Of a stretch of 64,000 nucleotides of DNA, positions 1 through 12,899 are shown piece after piece. The first letter of the stretch is position 1, and every line of letters starts with the position of its first letter. A program made the translations under genes and the position numbers. Below the pieces are notes generated by a model, which was not told the origin of the DNA, did not search any database, and saw only the letters and a list, made by a program, of their open reading frames with translations. The stretch comes from Trichoplusia ni (taxonomy: Eukaryota > Arthropoda > Insecta > Lepidoptera > Noctuidae), in NCBI RefSeq assembly GCF_003590095.1, contig NC_039480.1, positions 7,479,328 through 7,543,327 on the forward strand. Direction: 5' to 3'.

Positions 1-2505
1 GGTGCTACTGAAAATGACATGGGATATGATTATCACGTGTCGTCATGCGCAGTGGTATACCTATTTATTAACTTTTATGCTGATTCATTACATTGTCGTA
101 AGGTATATTTGTGTCAATGTGTCATGTATACAATACTTAAATATTGTTGCAGTTTTGGTCCTGTTGTGAGTCTTTGTATGTGACCTCGTAAGTTATTATT
201 TTTAGTCTTCTGTTAGATATCATCCTAATTACCTAGGGACTTAGCCGTGTTTCTAATAAGATTCCATTGTTACAAAGATACAATAATTCAATAATTGAAA
301 TAAAAAACGCTAGAATGTTGAAAAGCAATGTTCATAAGCTAAAGTAAAACCGCTGGCAGTGGAACCTCACTCCAATCGTGCAGTGCGCGGTTAAACTGGT
401 CATTATTACCACATACCTACCTAAATGCTCCATTGACACTGCCACAGTTAACCAAGGTCTGTGACAACGCCCGCTCGGAACCCACACCGATCACTTTCTG
501 GTAATGAGCAAGAAATATGTTTATTTTCTTACTTATAAGGAATGCATAAACCTGCACTGGCAGCGCTCGTTTGAATGTAATTTGTAATTTATAATTCTTG
601 GGTAATTAATCTTAAGTTGATTTACATTATTTTTTGTCGGCTTCTGTCCGTACCTGTGAATTTTGATTAGTAAAAGCAGAGGTTATGTGTGAATGGATGG
701 AGTGATTGAATTTTGACTAGTAAAAGCAAAAAATATAATCACAAATGAGTTGGTAGTTATGAATGAAGAAAAATGCATAATTTTCAAGACAAAATAATTG
801 AAAAATGTGTAGAAGAAGAGGAATATAAAATTCTTTTCCTGTAAATCTTATCCACTCGATTTATGTAGACAGTAGCCAATATGAACGAACTATTACTTTT
901 ATAACGTTACACTATAGAGTTAGTATACCCCAATCATCGATTATTAACATTGCCGAGTCCAAAAAAAAATGCTGGAAAATTCCACCTTCCTGTTCAAGTA
1001 ATAATCAAAATCTCACCAGGATGTAAATATATTTACTACATTTTTTACTTCCAATTATACTACTCTCTCAATGTCAAACTTTATCGCGTAATTCACAACA
1101 ATTATATCTGTCAAATCGAGTTTAAGAAAAACTTAATTGAAATTAAATTGATTTATAAATGGATTCGTGCATAATAAATTATCGATTTTAAAAATAATGT
1201 TTTATCTTTTGTAGCAGATAAAGAGCTGAATGGTTTTGTAATAAGGTATTATTAAAATAGGAGCAATAAAAAGTTAAGTATGTTGTAAGCGTGTATGGAA
1301 ATATTTTCTGTCATATGGGCTTTGTGTGTCATTTTCCGGGTGTTGTCAAGGCCTTAATAGACCAATACAGTTCAACAAGCATTATAAAATAATAATAATA
1401 CAAAAATATTCAGCTTTTCCATTTGAAAATTTGATTTGGTTTCCTGAATGTTAGTTAGAGACCACGTGCCTACCTATGTGTTTTATATCCTCTCATGTCC
1501 CCGATAAATAACAGTATACCTATTGTTTTCATAATGTTGAGATTAAAAACATATAACTAAATTCCCAGTTAAAATAATTACCTTATTTCTATACCTATGT
1601 CATAATTGAATACTTATGTAACCGTATACTTAAATATAAATTGTAATTCAAAATACAGTTTGGAATATGTAATTTTGTTTGTAATAATTAATTACTATTT
1701 CCTTTAAAATCGTGTATTTTTTCGGTAAACTAGCAAGGTCCGGTTGGTATACTACCTTCGCGATAATTTGACCCCTTCTTTTGCATTTTTTTTGTAGTAA
1801 TTTTCAACTGAACAACCTTTAAAATGTAAAGGTCGCAAATTTAGGAACTGAAATATGAAAATAACAAAATTTAAATCTATTTAAATAACTTTATTAAAAA
1901 AAAAACATTTAAAATAGCCTTCATATTGTTATATTTCTGCATTATTATATATTTCTAAAAATACAATTGCTATAGATAATAAATGGTTGTTAAATTATTT
2001 TCTATACTGCTAGGGGTTGGTAAACAACAGACTGTCATTTTTTTTCATCTACAGGTGTTTTTTCCATTTTTGAAATTAATGGACAGGATTTTTTTTCACA
2101 TACATGCATAACTGATAAGTTTTTTCTTTACACTCTTTATTATTAATGTATTAGATTGTTGAAAGACTAATTTATTCGAACCGGTACTTAGCCCAAAGAT
2201 TTATAACATAATAACAAGTTATAAAAAACATAACTTGTCTAAGTGTACGTGTATAATAGTCTAAATTTAGTGTGAGTAATTTAAAAAAAATGTGATCTAG
2301 AAACCAAGTATAATAATTACTTATGGCTGACGAAACTAAAACCACAATCAAGGCTGCATTTACTAACAAGACTCAGTGTTCTCGCTTTACTTCAGTATCA
2401 GTGTCCTTTCCCTTAAGAACCTTTCTATATAAATAAATCATTATATATGACAAGCATTTACAAGCTTTAGTTGAAGTTCGAGACCCCTTTGCCGCTAACA
2501 CAGAA
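1..2505. other. Non-coding, AT-rich
   Basis: No exon or transposon recognised. Holds only the 50-bp-spaced direct repeat at 657-730 and a CACGTG E-box near 35. The longest open frames are chance length. Confidence 0.7.
657..730. repeat. 24-bp direct repeat, spacing 50 bp
   Basis: TGAATTTTGATTAGTAAAAG (657 onward, unit to 680) recurs at 707-730 with two substitutions. Confidence 0.8.
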
Positions 2506-3010
2506 CTGGGCCCCAATTCCGCTATTAACAATGGCCGATGAATAAATGCAAATTGGATTAAATTTGACACATATTGTATTCTGCTAAGCATTTTGGCAAG
2601 ACAATAATTGGATGTGTGATATTGACCACAATAATGGTAAGGGTTCCACCCCGTACCGGATTTATAAATAAATAAATAAATGCGGACAACATCACATACA
2701 TTGTTCTGAACCCAAAGTAAGTTGCTGAAGCACTTGTGTTATGGAATTCAGATACAACGAAGGTACCACAAACACCCAGACCCGAGACAATGTAGAAATG
2801 TTAATTTTTACATTGACCCGACCGGGGATCGAACCCGGGACCTCAGAGCTAGCGACACCTTGAAACCGGTGCGTACGCCACTCGACCACGGAGGTCGTCC
2901 AATTTCCAATTATTGTGTTAGAAAAATGCATAAAATAATACGAATAGTGCCAATTAAATCCAATTTCCTTTCATTCATCGGCCATTGTAAATAGCAGAAT
3001 TGGAGCCCTG
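2506..3010. mobile_element. Foldback MITE with about 106-bp inverted arms, split by a SINE
   Basis: The left arm (2506-2612) and the right arm (2905-3010) are long, imperfect inverted copies of each other. Shared blocks include AACAATGGCCGATGAAT / TACAATGGCCGATGAAT, CCAATTC near the tips and ACAATAATTGGA at the inner ends. There is no coding capacity. The SINE described next sits in the middle, so the MITE is older than that insertion. The exact termini and target duplication are not clear; the tips look like CTGGGCCCC / CAGGGCTCC. Confidence 0.8.
2662..2900 (-). mobile_element. tRNA-derived SINE, family A, nearly full length
   Basis: On the minus strand the head has an A-box-like TGGTCGAGTGGCG and a B box GGTTCGATCC (2835-2826), then a body and a 3' tail of (ATTT)n repeats at 2662-2680. 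The head resembles a tRNA but does not fold as a clean one. A second copy lies at 42331-42453. Transcribed by RNA polymerase III and moved by a partner LINE, by analogy with known SINEs. Confidence 0.85.
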
Positions 3011-3571
3011 TAATTTACGTTGCAGATATACCGAAATTCTACTTCGCAGAACGACAAACTCATGTTCGCTTGCCTTTCACTATTATGATTGAATTACTAA
3101 TTCGGTTACTGTTGTCCTTCTATTTATTGAAACAGAAGTTAATTTACATAAATCCATAGAAGGTATAGGTTAGAATGTTACTAATTGATTAAAAATATTT
3201 GAAATATTGTTTGTATTTTTTTTTCTTCACCACGGTGACGAAAACCAGCCAAGAGTTGTACCAGTACATTATTCAGCATTTTTCTGTTATGCTATGCTTC
3301 TATGTAAAAGATCTATACTTTTTGAGCCTTTCATCTAGCCACCTCATTATTAAGATACCTCAGCTCTCCTCTCTGCTACTCCATAGTCCAGCGAAAATTA
3401 ACTCTGCCAATAACTGCATAGATATGTAATGAAAAACCTTTACCTTTTTAAGTACCAAGTATTACTGATAATAGATTTTAGTTGTTTTTGTTCCCCTTTT
3501 GCAAAAACATGTACACCAAACATGTCTCGAAAGTGGTTTGATAACCTGTCAACTGACAAGCATAATGATTG

Positions 3572-3620
3572 TTGGCAGGGTAACCAAAAATGTTATTTCC
3601 ATTTTTGGTTACCCAGCCAA
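3572..3620. repeat. Hairpin: 21-bp arms, one mismatch, 7-base loop
   Basis: Arm 1 (3572-3592) and arm 2 (3600-3620) pair at 20 of 21 positions. The core is GGGTAACCAAAAATG / CATTTTTGGTTACCC and the loop is TTATTTC. Function unknown. Confidence 0.9.
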
Positions 3621-4584
3621 TTGGAGTCTTTAAAGTTTAAAATGAGTGTTTCTTCTGAAAGCAGTGGGCTTCATTTTGGAAAGTCAATATGATTGGTTTA
3701 AAAAGGTCTGAATTGTAATTATGGTTGATATAAATGTGAAGTAATTTCGTCCTTATCAAAATGACATAAAAATGCTTATTTTCTTTTAAAATAAACCTAT
3801 AATCACAAGTTTTATGTTTTGCTATAATTCATTTATCTACAGTTTGAACTGGCCTTTAGAGTTTAAGTATCATTATAATATTTATAATTATTTAAATCCA
3901 AATATGATCCACTTAGCTCAAATTCTATATGAATCAAGAACGTAAGCCAACATATGGCTTTTAATAGACTGCAAAAAGTATTAAATCTAGACTAGGAATT
4001 CATGTTTTATCAAGCCGTTCTTGAAATAACTTGAGCCTAAGTGCGTATGTTTAAAAATTTGGTTCTCAAATTTTGTGCTAATCGGGATTTAGAAGCCTGT
4101 GGTACTGAATATTTACTCTGTTCAGGCTTTTTACGTCCTTTTTTACTTACAATTTTAATTAGAGGTACAACTTGGTCAGTACGTGATATAAATAAAATAT
4201 CAACTTAGTTTATTTATGTCTATTCTTCTTTTTTGCGTTGAACCTCGGATTTAAATGATAATTAAATAGTTGAATAAATATATTTTTATTAATGTTTAAG
4301 TTTTAATGCATATTTATGCATTGCGAATAGGATATAAAAGTTTTAATAATTAGTGGCACTCACATTGCACTTCACGACCGCAATTTATTTCAGGATGTAT
4401 AGTAATTTAGGATGCCCAAAAACCAGCCTCATTGGCTAATTATTAATTTATATTTATTTTATTTCTGAAAGTTTACAAAATTGTTAAAAATTTATTTTGA
4501 AACTCAGCCTTGTTCAATTGCGCGAAGGAATTGCAATGCATTGCAATGTACCGGCCAAACCCGGGAGAGGATTTTTGGTTGTAT

Positions 4585-4615
4585 TATAAAACGCGGGAGA
4601 CGTTTAGTCAGCAAG
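4585..4615 (+). promoter_or_regulatory. TATA and initiator-like pair, no gene recognised
   Basis: TATAAA at 4585-4590, then AGTCAGC with a possible TSS at A4610, about 25-28 bases downstream, inside a GC-richer stretch (4540-4680). The sequence after it has only a 13-codon frame starting at ATG 4656. It may be a promoter of an unseen gene, an LTR fragment, or chance. Confidence 0.3.
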
Positions 4616-7137
4616 ACGTGACCACCCAGTTCATTCCCCGAGGAGGTCGGTGTCCATGAGACTTCCTCCATCATACCGAGAAAAGGGGCTTGTCTAAATC
4701 AGACTTAGTATATACAGCCTAACTATAATCTAATCTGGTAACCAAACAATATACCTATTTACGTCCTATTCTAAAAATTGTAACACCAGTCACGGATCAA
4801 AACATTATTATAAACGATTTATTTAACGAAACGATTTGTTAGTTTGATATCATCTGAGTAATTGACCGTAATGAAATAAGACAAATAACATGAATTTGTA
4901 ATAGCTAAACAACACATTTGCCTCAAGCAGCGTAAATGATAAATTGAGGGGCCGTCAACAGGCTTCTTAGGTAAATAAGGTTTGTGCGGTACTGGTACTT
5001 TGATAGGTAAAGGTGAGTGTAAGATAATAATAGCCTGTGAATATGTCATACAGATTTGTTAATGCCTCTATCTAAATAGTAGACGAAATTCGTACGAATG
5101 AAATGAAATGTGTGTATGCAAACGCGAAAGTTTGTGAGAAATTGTAGTGTACCTATGTGTATTTCATAAAGTCTGACCTTAGGATAAGCTTTTGTAAAAA
5201 AAATGTTAAATATGGTTCATATTTTTGCAGTTAGAATCGACATTCTAACAGCTAATTTTTCAATAAATTCTAATTGATCATGACGATAGTTTACTCGCGA
5301 ATTGACCATAATTATGGGGTCACAATAATTTCAATCCAGGTTTTCTAACTTGTGACTTCTTTACATATAAGAAAGTTAAAACGATAGTACAGGATCGTGA
5401 AAGACGGGAAAAACTGCACTGACAAGTGAACCGCCTAAAAAGAACCTAAATTTGACAATAATGAGTTTCCCAACGTATGGCATTGGTGTCACACACACAA
5501 AGTTGACAAATCCTATTGAAAATAAATTTGAATGCTATGTTACGACATGATGCAATCCAAGTTACATTTGCACATAAATTTGAACTAGTTAGACATGTGA
5601 TACACATGAGATTGCATGCCGGGCCAACAGGATTGTCTTCCATCTTTAATTAAAATAATGATACGTTGTAAATTACGCAACTTTTATTTCATAACCGAAC
5701 GCTGATAATTACCGTAGTTATTTGCGAACGGTTGAAATAATTTCATCCATACTATGATTTGCATACGTAATTTGTGGTTGAGCCGGCTTGGCAAACTACA
5801 CTCTATTAAAACTATATCATTCACGCTAATTGTATTGAATCAGTCTTTCTCCAACTTTGTAGTAGGGGATTAGAACGTAACCGTGAACTATTTGCTGTTG
5901 TCCCCTAAATAATTAATCTTAAACATTCTCCTCCAACCTTGTAAACATTCTCAAATACCTCTCTTATATATAATCATCTTGGCTGAAAAAGACGCCATGT
6001 TCCCTAAATGCGTCGTTTAACCAAGTGGAGTTTCGGAGATTGACAGGTTGTACATGACAATCTCAGGCACTACTAGAAAAAATATTTCAGCCAAATATAG
6101 CATGCAAGACTGGCTAAATATAACATGGTGCAATGATGCTTTAGGTTACTACCAATGATACTTTCGATGCAAATACTAATTATTTTAAATTCCTTAGTAT
6201 AAAACATCATCATGTAGTGTAGATAAGATTTATATTCTTTTAGAGATTAAGAAAAGTCCTGCGCACACAGAGTGTTTCGTAGGCGATGGCTACACGGGCT
6301 AAAGTGTCGAAAGAATATTTGATGATGCGTCTTCGGTGAATTTATAATAGATACATATGTGCATAGACCATAAGATCAGAAAGTGTTGCGATATTTTGCG
6401 TATTGTTTTAAAATATTGTGTAATTCATGCACAGGTCTTGCTCATCTCTAGTTAATCGATCAATGTTGTTAATTATTGAGCGCTCACGATCACAGCATAA
6501 TCAATAATATTATTTAAATACCTACTTATTAATTAAATTGATTGATTCATTTTGCGATTCTATTAGTAGTAGTAGCTTTGTTTAATAATCAGCACATTAT
6601 TTTTAATTTTGGTTGAAGTATTCAGATTCTTATTTGGTTTAAAAAAATACGAGTTAGTTGGAAATTACTTTTTGATACTTCTATTAATTTCACGTGGTGT
6701 TAAATTATTAACGATAAGGTAATAAAAACATTTTACAATTTACATAAATATTTTATGGTTACAAAATATAAACACATAAATTAGTAATCTATAAAACTAT
6801 TCACTTCAAGATTATTAATTGAATCGTTCTCGGATTACGTTGAGTTTTATATCTATAAAGTAAATACGATTTATAACGACTAAAAGCACAGTTACGTTGA
6901 ATTTATGCAACAAGCAATGGGTTCATAGAATACGTGCGAGAATTTAATATTATATTATTTGTGTAACAATGTTATTCTCAATGTCACTCTCTCAACTTAA
7001 ATCAGTTTAAAGTACGAGATGGAAATGTTTACGTAAGTCGAGTCAAAAGCTTGGACAATCATATCATAAACATCGTTCATTAAGTCGTCTCTGTCTTAGC
7101 TGTTATGAAATCATTCATCGGCATTAAGTTGTACATT

Positions 7138-7335
7138 TTTTTTTTATAAAACGACTCCCGCACAAAATAATTTAATTGTGTCGCGGGGCTCCACTAGCAA
7201 TTAAGTTACATGCACGAGTCCAGACTCAAAACAAGCTTTCATGTATCAAACAAACACTTTTCCGGAATTGAAGCCGAGACTCGTGACGCGCAGTTGGATT
7301 TGCGAGGTAACCTCAACCACTCGGCTGGTATAGTC
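7138..7335 (-). mobile_element. tRNA-derived SINE, family B
   Basis: Reads on the minus strand from an A-box-like GCCGAGTGGTTGAGG near 7325 to an A-rich tail (T run 7138-7145 on the plus strand). The 3' part contains TGTCGCGGGG and CGACTCCCGCAC blocks shared with the copy at 50575-50710. Confidence 0.7.
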
Positions 7336-7851
7336 AACTATCAAAACAGTCAATAAATACTGGCGTACTGCATAGTGCTTAGTTAATTTTAGCTCATCCC
7401 CTTTATCACTGTCCTTACTAATTGCCATATTCAGGATTCAAGTCAAAAGTTTGCCAACCCACGGACTATTCTAATCTGCAGCCAGGCAATTGCGGCCGAA
7501 AGCAAAGCGGCACAGCTTCTCAAATCTTCTTTCCTAGTAGGATATAGTCTATAAAAAATACTATGCTATCCCAGCTGCAGGCAGCATTCACTTGCTCCTC
7601 TAAAAAGTCCTTGCATGACAGCCCTAACATAGCCGTCTGTTACCGTCAATCTAGTTGTCATTCGCGTACACAATATTGCAATCTGCAAATATCTTAAGCA
7701 CACTATCATGCACGGATCATTTTCTTGCACTTATTAACGTGCCACGTGATTAGAATGAACTACTATATTACCCTGTTATATCTGTTCCCATTTAGTTGCA
7801 TTAAAACACTGTGCCTTTACCTCGAAAACATGCAACCGGAATATCGCTACT

Positions 7852-7899
7852 GAGAAAGCGAGATAGCATATAGTATTGCATATAACGGTATCTCTGACT
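7852..7899. repeat. Short semi-palindromic repeat, copy 1
   Basis: AGAAAGCGAGATAGC, then a variable centre, then AACGGTATCTCTG. Member of a roughly 50-bp foldback family. Confidence 0.5.
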
Positions 7900-8300
7900 C
7901 TGTTTTCATGACTCATAGTAAGTGTGGTGATGTATGCCACTATGAGTCTTGTTACAGCATGAGTTTTATACAGGAATTCCAAGTGATCTAATCTCTTCAC
8001 GTAGGCCCTTACTTCACAAATTTTATTGCTGCACCTATTATTTTGTACGCACTAGTAATACTTATATCATTTACGTAAGTGAAGTAGGCTGTTGTCCGCT
8101 AGTTATACGCAATATATAAAAGCAAGTATATCTTCTTCACGAGGATCAAAATTCGGCAACTTTGAATACCTACTGTGTACATTAGGGCGCTATAAAATTC
8201 TTTCGTTATTCGTTTCCAACGTTTAAGGGTGTATCGTAGATAATTATTCACCACTCTTGGTAGAATCATATCATCATCAATCAAGTCTTTTCCCCATTAT

Positions 8301-8502
8301 GTTTGAGTCAGCTTTCATTCAGAATGCATGCTGAGTACCAGTACCCGACTATCCACCTCCTCAACCCAGTAACCTGGCAACATTATGCCTCTTAATAAAA
8401 CCAGACTTTATTGCTTCTAACTACCTGCAAAGACTGTCAAAGATTATAATTATTCTTAACGGCAGGGATCCGCAGTTTAACGTGCCTTCTGGAACTCGCA
8501 GG
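8301..8502 (+). repeat. Interspersed repeat C, copy 1
   Basis: Shares the ordered blocks CTGAGTACCAGT, CTCCTCAACCCAGT, GACTGTCAAAGAT and CAGTTTAACGTGCC with copies at 33774-33975 and 36881-37060. Non-coding and, from memory, common in noctuid moths. Confidence 0.7.
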
Positions 8503-11500
8503 AACTCTTTACAACTGAGAGCTTAGCCTGTAGGTACGGTAGAAGCAAATGCGGTTGTTTATTTATTTTCAATCAGCTTATCATTGATTTATTTTGCAAC
8601 TTTAAAAGTTCGATTCTTGTCTCAATAACAAGATAGAGTAAGCCTTTGTCATAGAAAGTCAGACACTTGTAACTATTTCATTTGTTATTCAGCATTCTTT
8701 CCCAGGGTCCCCACAAAGTATTATTGTTAATTACATAAACATACTCAAATTAGTCGTTCATAATGTCCACATAACAATCTGTGCCCGATCTATATTTGCA
8801 AATCATTAAAATTGACCAATTGACCTTTGCTGGTGACGTCAATAGAATGTAACCTACACGTGCCGCATAATTGACCTGAATAACTAAATATATACTTACG
8901 CACTTTTGTTTTTAAATTAGTAGTTGTTATATAATAATAAATGTTGAAGTAGTCACGACGCTTATACTAGGCCACGCCTAGATTACCTACATTGTGACCA
9001 AGAATTACTAGATTCTGAAGTGACCAAGTCAGCTTTAAGTTTGGTTACTTGCTTTGGGTTTCCTTTTATAATTTCGATTCTAATTCATCAGTATTTGATT
9101 GTTGATGTTGTATAGTATTAAATGTGATGTTGTTCAATTGGAGAACTTCAATGAAAAAAGAAAATGTCTGACAACTTCACAATACGGAGTGCAGTTGATA
9201 CATTTTTACAAAAGTCGGAAATAATTCTCGGTCGATTTAAAAATTCACCTCACAAACTCTGCCGGTCCCCAGAAATACTACCAATGATATTAAGTCAAGG
9301 GAACACGAACAAGATATTGTGCAAGAAAATGTTGAAAATTATTTTCTAATTAGGTATTTTAACTATGCAATAAATAAAACCGTTATTGGTCCGGCAATGT
9401 TCGAGGGCGTCAAATTACATTTTATTGAATTTCCACATTTCCTTTAAGTTGATAGAGACACAAATCCAACTTAATACGGTGACAGATATCGCAACGAGCT
9501 TCACCCGTTATGGGGCCGGCGCGAACGTTTGATGAAAAATAAACGAGAGCCATTTACATTAGTATTAGCTCTAGTTTCCTCTCTTTACTTTATAGTTATA
9601 AGATTTCGTAACACCCTATAGATATTCTGTTTTGATTAAGTTGGTACTCTGGAGTAATTTCGAGAACTTCTTGTGCATACTTCACGGTGTACATTAAAAT
9701 TTATGTTCTACACTACAACTGCACTTAAATGTAAAAAGCAGTTTACACTTCATCTGTTGATGTTATAAAAGAAAATATTTAACACTGCTTTACAGCTATC
9801 TTCCCTTTTGAAGTAAACCATCTTTAGACGCGAGTAGGAGGTTACTGGATGACAATGCAACGGAAGTCTGTAACGGCAATAAGGCGTCACATTTTCAGTA
9901 CGAAACTTTTTTGAAATATTTTTGATTTTGTCAGTATTTTTGATAGTTTAAAAACAAAATCAATCAAAGATTTTTGAAGAAGTTTTCAATCGCGTGATTG
10001 TTACACGCACTGTTTTTTAAATGTTTTTGTCCCCTGGGCATAGGCATTAGTTGCACCGTCTCGTATCAACGTCGTAATTCTCAGTAAACCAGCGGCCGAC
10101 GAAGGCATTTCACACAAGATTTGACAGGTGATAACTTCAGATGGTGCAACTTATCGAAACAGTAGACGTATTGACGATATCTGATAGACGGGTCGGAGTA
10201 GTTCCTGCTTGTCTATAGATTGATGCGCTTCTGCAAACTAATGATAGAGATAAAATCAATTATCGATTTATCGTGGCTGTTGTTGTTATTATTTTATCGT
10301 TGGATATTTCAGTTAGTAAGTAGGTGCTTATTTGATACCTACCTGGTATATATGAAAGAAAAGAAACGTTGTCTTAGGACCTGTTTTGAGATTAACCTTA
10401 AATAATATCAACGTTAACAATTAATCCAAACTGTCCTCATTATTTTTTTCGTCTGGACAGGTTTGAGATTTCGAAAATATTTTTTTATTTTTACCCGTTT
10501 CTTACCGGGGTTAACTCAAAACTACGCTCCATTGACAGCTTACGATGCTGATAACACTCGATCGCTACTCGATCTTGTATATTTCGATAATACGTAATCG
10601 AGGAATATTTCATAAAGTTATTAACAGCTTCGATAATTCAGTACATTACTAAGATAATAATCAGTGTTTACACTATTTCAACGCTTTTAATTGTTACAGT
10701 GACTGACCCTGGAGTAGAAATTAACTGGCTTTACATATTACTGGAATGCCATATCCCTTACTTATATGTAGTTAGTTTCTTTACTTATGTTGTGATTAAC
10801 TCAAAAACTATATATGGGCGACAGTTTTATATAAAAAACATGTTATTTATGAATCGATTCACGATCATTCGAAATAAGAACATTCAACGGCTGTAAAAAA
10901 AAAGATATTATATGAATGTCCTCAAGAGTACGGTCAACAATATTATAAAACACAGATCTACGATAGAATTCAATCCGTAATACCAACAATGCAAGTTTTC
11001 CTTGAAAATTAAATTGCAAGGTTCTTAAGCTAAATTAATACGATTAGAACAGTAATGACTTACATTAAACAATTTAGTTGAATCGTTCATTTTAAAACTT
11101 AGAAACTCGTGACGTGAAATTGTATTAAATGTAAGTATGGTAATAATAGCCCGATTATACTTGTACAGTTCTTAATAGATCTCTAATGGCGACGTCTTAG
11201 TCCGCTATTAATTATAATTGCTTAATGTGCTAAATAGCTAGGCAATTGGCTACATGCACTGTTTAGGTCTCTGTCAGTCAGCCATTAGATGAACGCAAAA
11301 AAAGAAAACAAACAGAAAAATGATTATGTTATAGTTTCAAAAGTTTTATGATTCAAAGAATTGTCTGGAAAAAGATTTTAATAAAAAAGAAATGCGTTCT
11401 TTTTTTATACCTTTGAATTTCAATACCATTCTGCAATGCCAGTGATATTTTTAAAACCATACAAAATATGTTCATTTCGTTTTCAAGCTAAGCTCTAAAA

Positions 11501-12500
11501 AGGTTTATAAAATAGGTATTTTGAAACTACAACCTCTTTCGTCTGCTAATTGATAGCAATAAAATCACAGTTGGTCTGTGTGGTTAGTGTAGAAATCAGA
11601 GCAATCTGCCTGTTGGAGATTAAAGATCATTGACATTTTGTTGACCACATATCTATGTTGTTTTGACCACAGTGCTTGTATTGAACTTTTTTTATTAAGC
11701 AACGTTCAAATTATAAAATAAGAATTAATGCAATAGGCAAATAATATTATGTAGTTTTTATATAAAACTTACTTAAAAAAATTTAATTAATTAACATTCA
11801 TCAAAAAAGAAGCGATTTTTTGCCAAAATAAACCAACATTAAAACCAAATCAAATTGATGACTATTAAATTTCATATCGGGTATATCTCATTGCGTAGGT
11901 TGATTGCTAGGTCAGATTCCCCAGAGGTCAGTTAACTGTAGTTACTCCATCTACAATTAACGAACCCAAAATTAATCGTAGATTAACCTGTGACCCGTAA
12001 CTGCAGCTCATAGAGACGTTTCAATAATTGAAAATTTACGAAGAGCTTTTAATTTCGGCTTTCAAACTCTACTTGATTTCTACAGTCATTAATAAAAGAC
12101 AATTGATTTTGATTGAGAAAACACAGTTATTCTTAAATTATCAACAACACTGAAACGAGAAAGTTTTTTTTTAACAACTAATCTTATAATTTACTTCAAG
12201 TAAAAACTCCCGAACTCGTTGAAATTTTTGTTTGACCAAGTGACAGTTATTTTACGTAAAATGAAAAAAGGATGAATAAACGGTTCATTTAGTCCGAGAT
12301 TCTGAGGTAACGAAATAAAAAATACGACCACCTCGTTTAGGAAGTCGGTTGGAAATAAATTGAAAACTCGTTGAGGAAACTCTTAAAATCACTAAGCGCT
12401 GTGGCAATTCGAAAATTTGATTTAGTTCATGCATTTTTTGTTGTCTGTACTATAATGTCGAAATAGTTATGTAGCTTCGTGTGGGTAGCCTAATAGTGTA

Positions 12501-12565
12501 GGGTTTTCGCGCATGCCGGTAGCTAGTCGTGCGTAGCGGTGCGCGTGCGCCGGTCGCTAACGGTC
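12501..12565. promoter_or_regulatory. GC-rich islet with NRF1/Ewg-like motifs
   Basis: TGCGCGTGCGCC (12540-12551) fits YGCGCRTGCGCR at 11 of 12 positions, and CGCGCATGCCGG (12508-12519) at 10 of 12. The islet also holds a near-duplicate GCCGGTAGCTA / GCCGGTCGCTA. The surrounding DNA is AT-rich. Confidence 0.4.
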
Positions 12566-12814
12566 CATTGATCCTATGTTGTTAATTGATTTGTAAACTG
12601 TCGTTAGTGATCAAGAAGCCGATCATTTTGGGCTTAGTCGCAAGAAGGTTTTAGTTACAATAGAATGTAGGTACCTCCGTAACATGGTAGCTGTGGGCTT
12701 ACTACCATCACGCTCACTTAAAGTAAGATTTCGTAGTTTTAAAAGAGAAGGCACTGCATGGCGTGAAGAGTTTTCTCATTTTCACACCTGCAAAAACTTT
12801 AAGAGATGACGCTG

Positions 12815-12899
12815 GACACCGTTTATTAACAACATAAGATGACACAACCTTTATTAACAACACATGATAGTAGTATTTACTTATTTATACTACTATCAT
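12815..12899. repeat. 26-bp tandem duplication followed by a 13-bp hairpin
   Basis: Units at 12815-12840 and 12841-12868 share GACAC and TTTATTAACAACA. The end of unit 2 runs into a perfect 13-bp inverted repeat, ATGATAGTAGTAT (12864-12876) with its complement (12887-12899). Confidence 0.85.

Larger units (their letters stand above)
3011..7137. other. Non-coding, AT-rich
   Basis: Holds the 3572-3620 hairpin and the promoter-like site at 4585. Nothing else could be supported. Confidence 0.65.

Noticed and set aside
151..185. Exon-like segment between TTGTTGCAG and GTAAGT
   Set aside because: Only 35 bases with nothing to join to; such signal pairs are common by chance.
2815..2900. tRNA gene on the minus strand
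   Set aside because: Has A and B boxes, but stems do not pair as a tRNA and it continues into a SINE body with an ATTT tail.
11926..11995. Imperfect inverted repeat (GGTCA ... TGACC; TCTACAATTAA / TTAATCGTAGA)
   Set aside because: The arms need gaps to align and no target duplication is visible. It may be an old MITE but cannot be supported.
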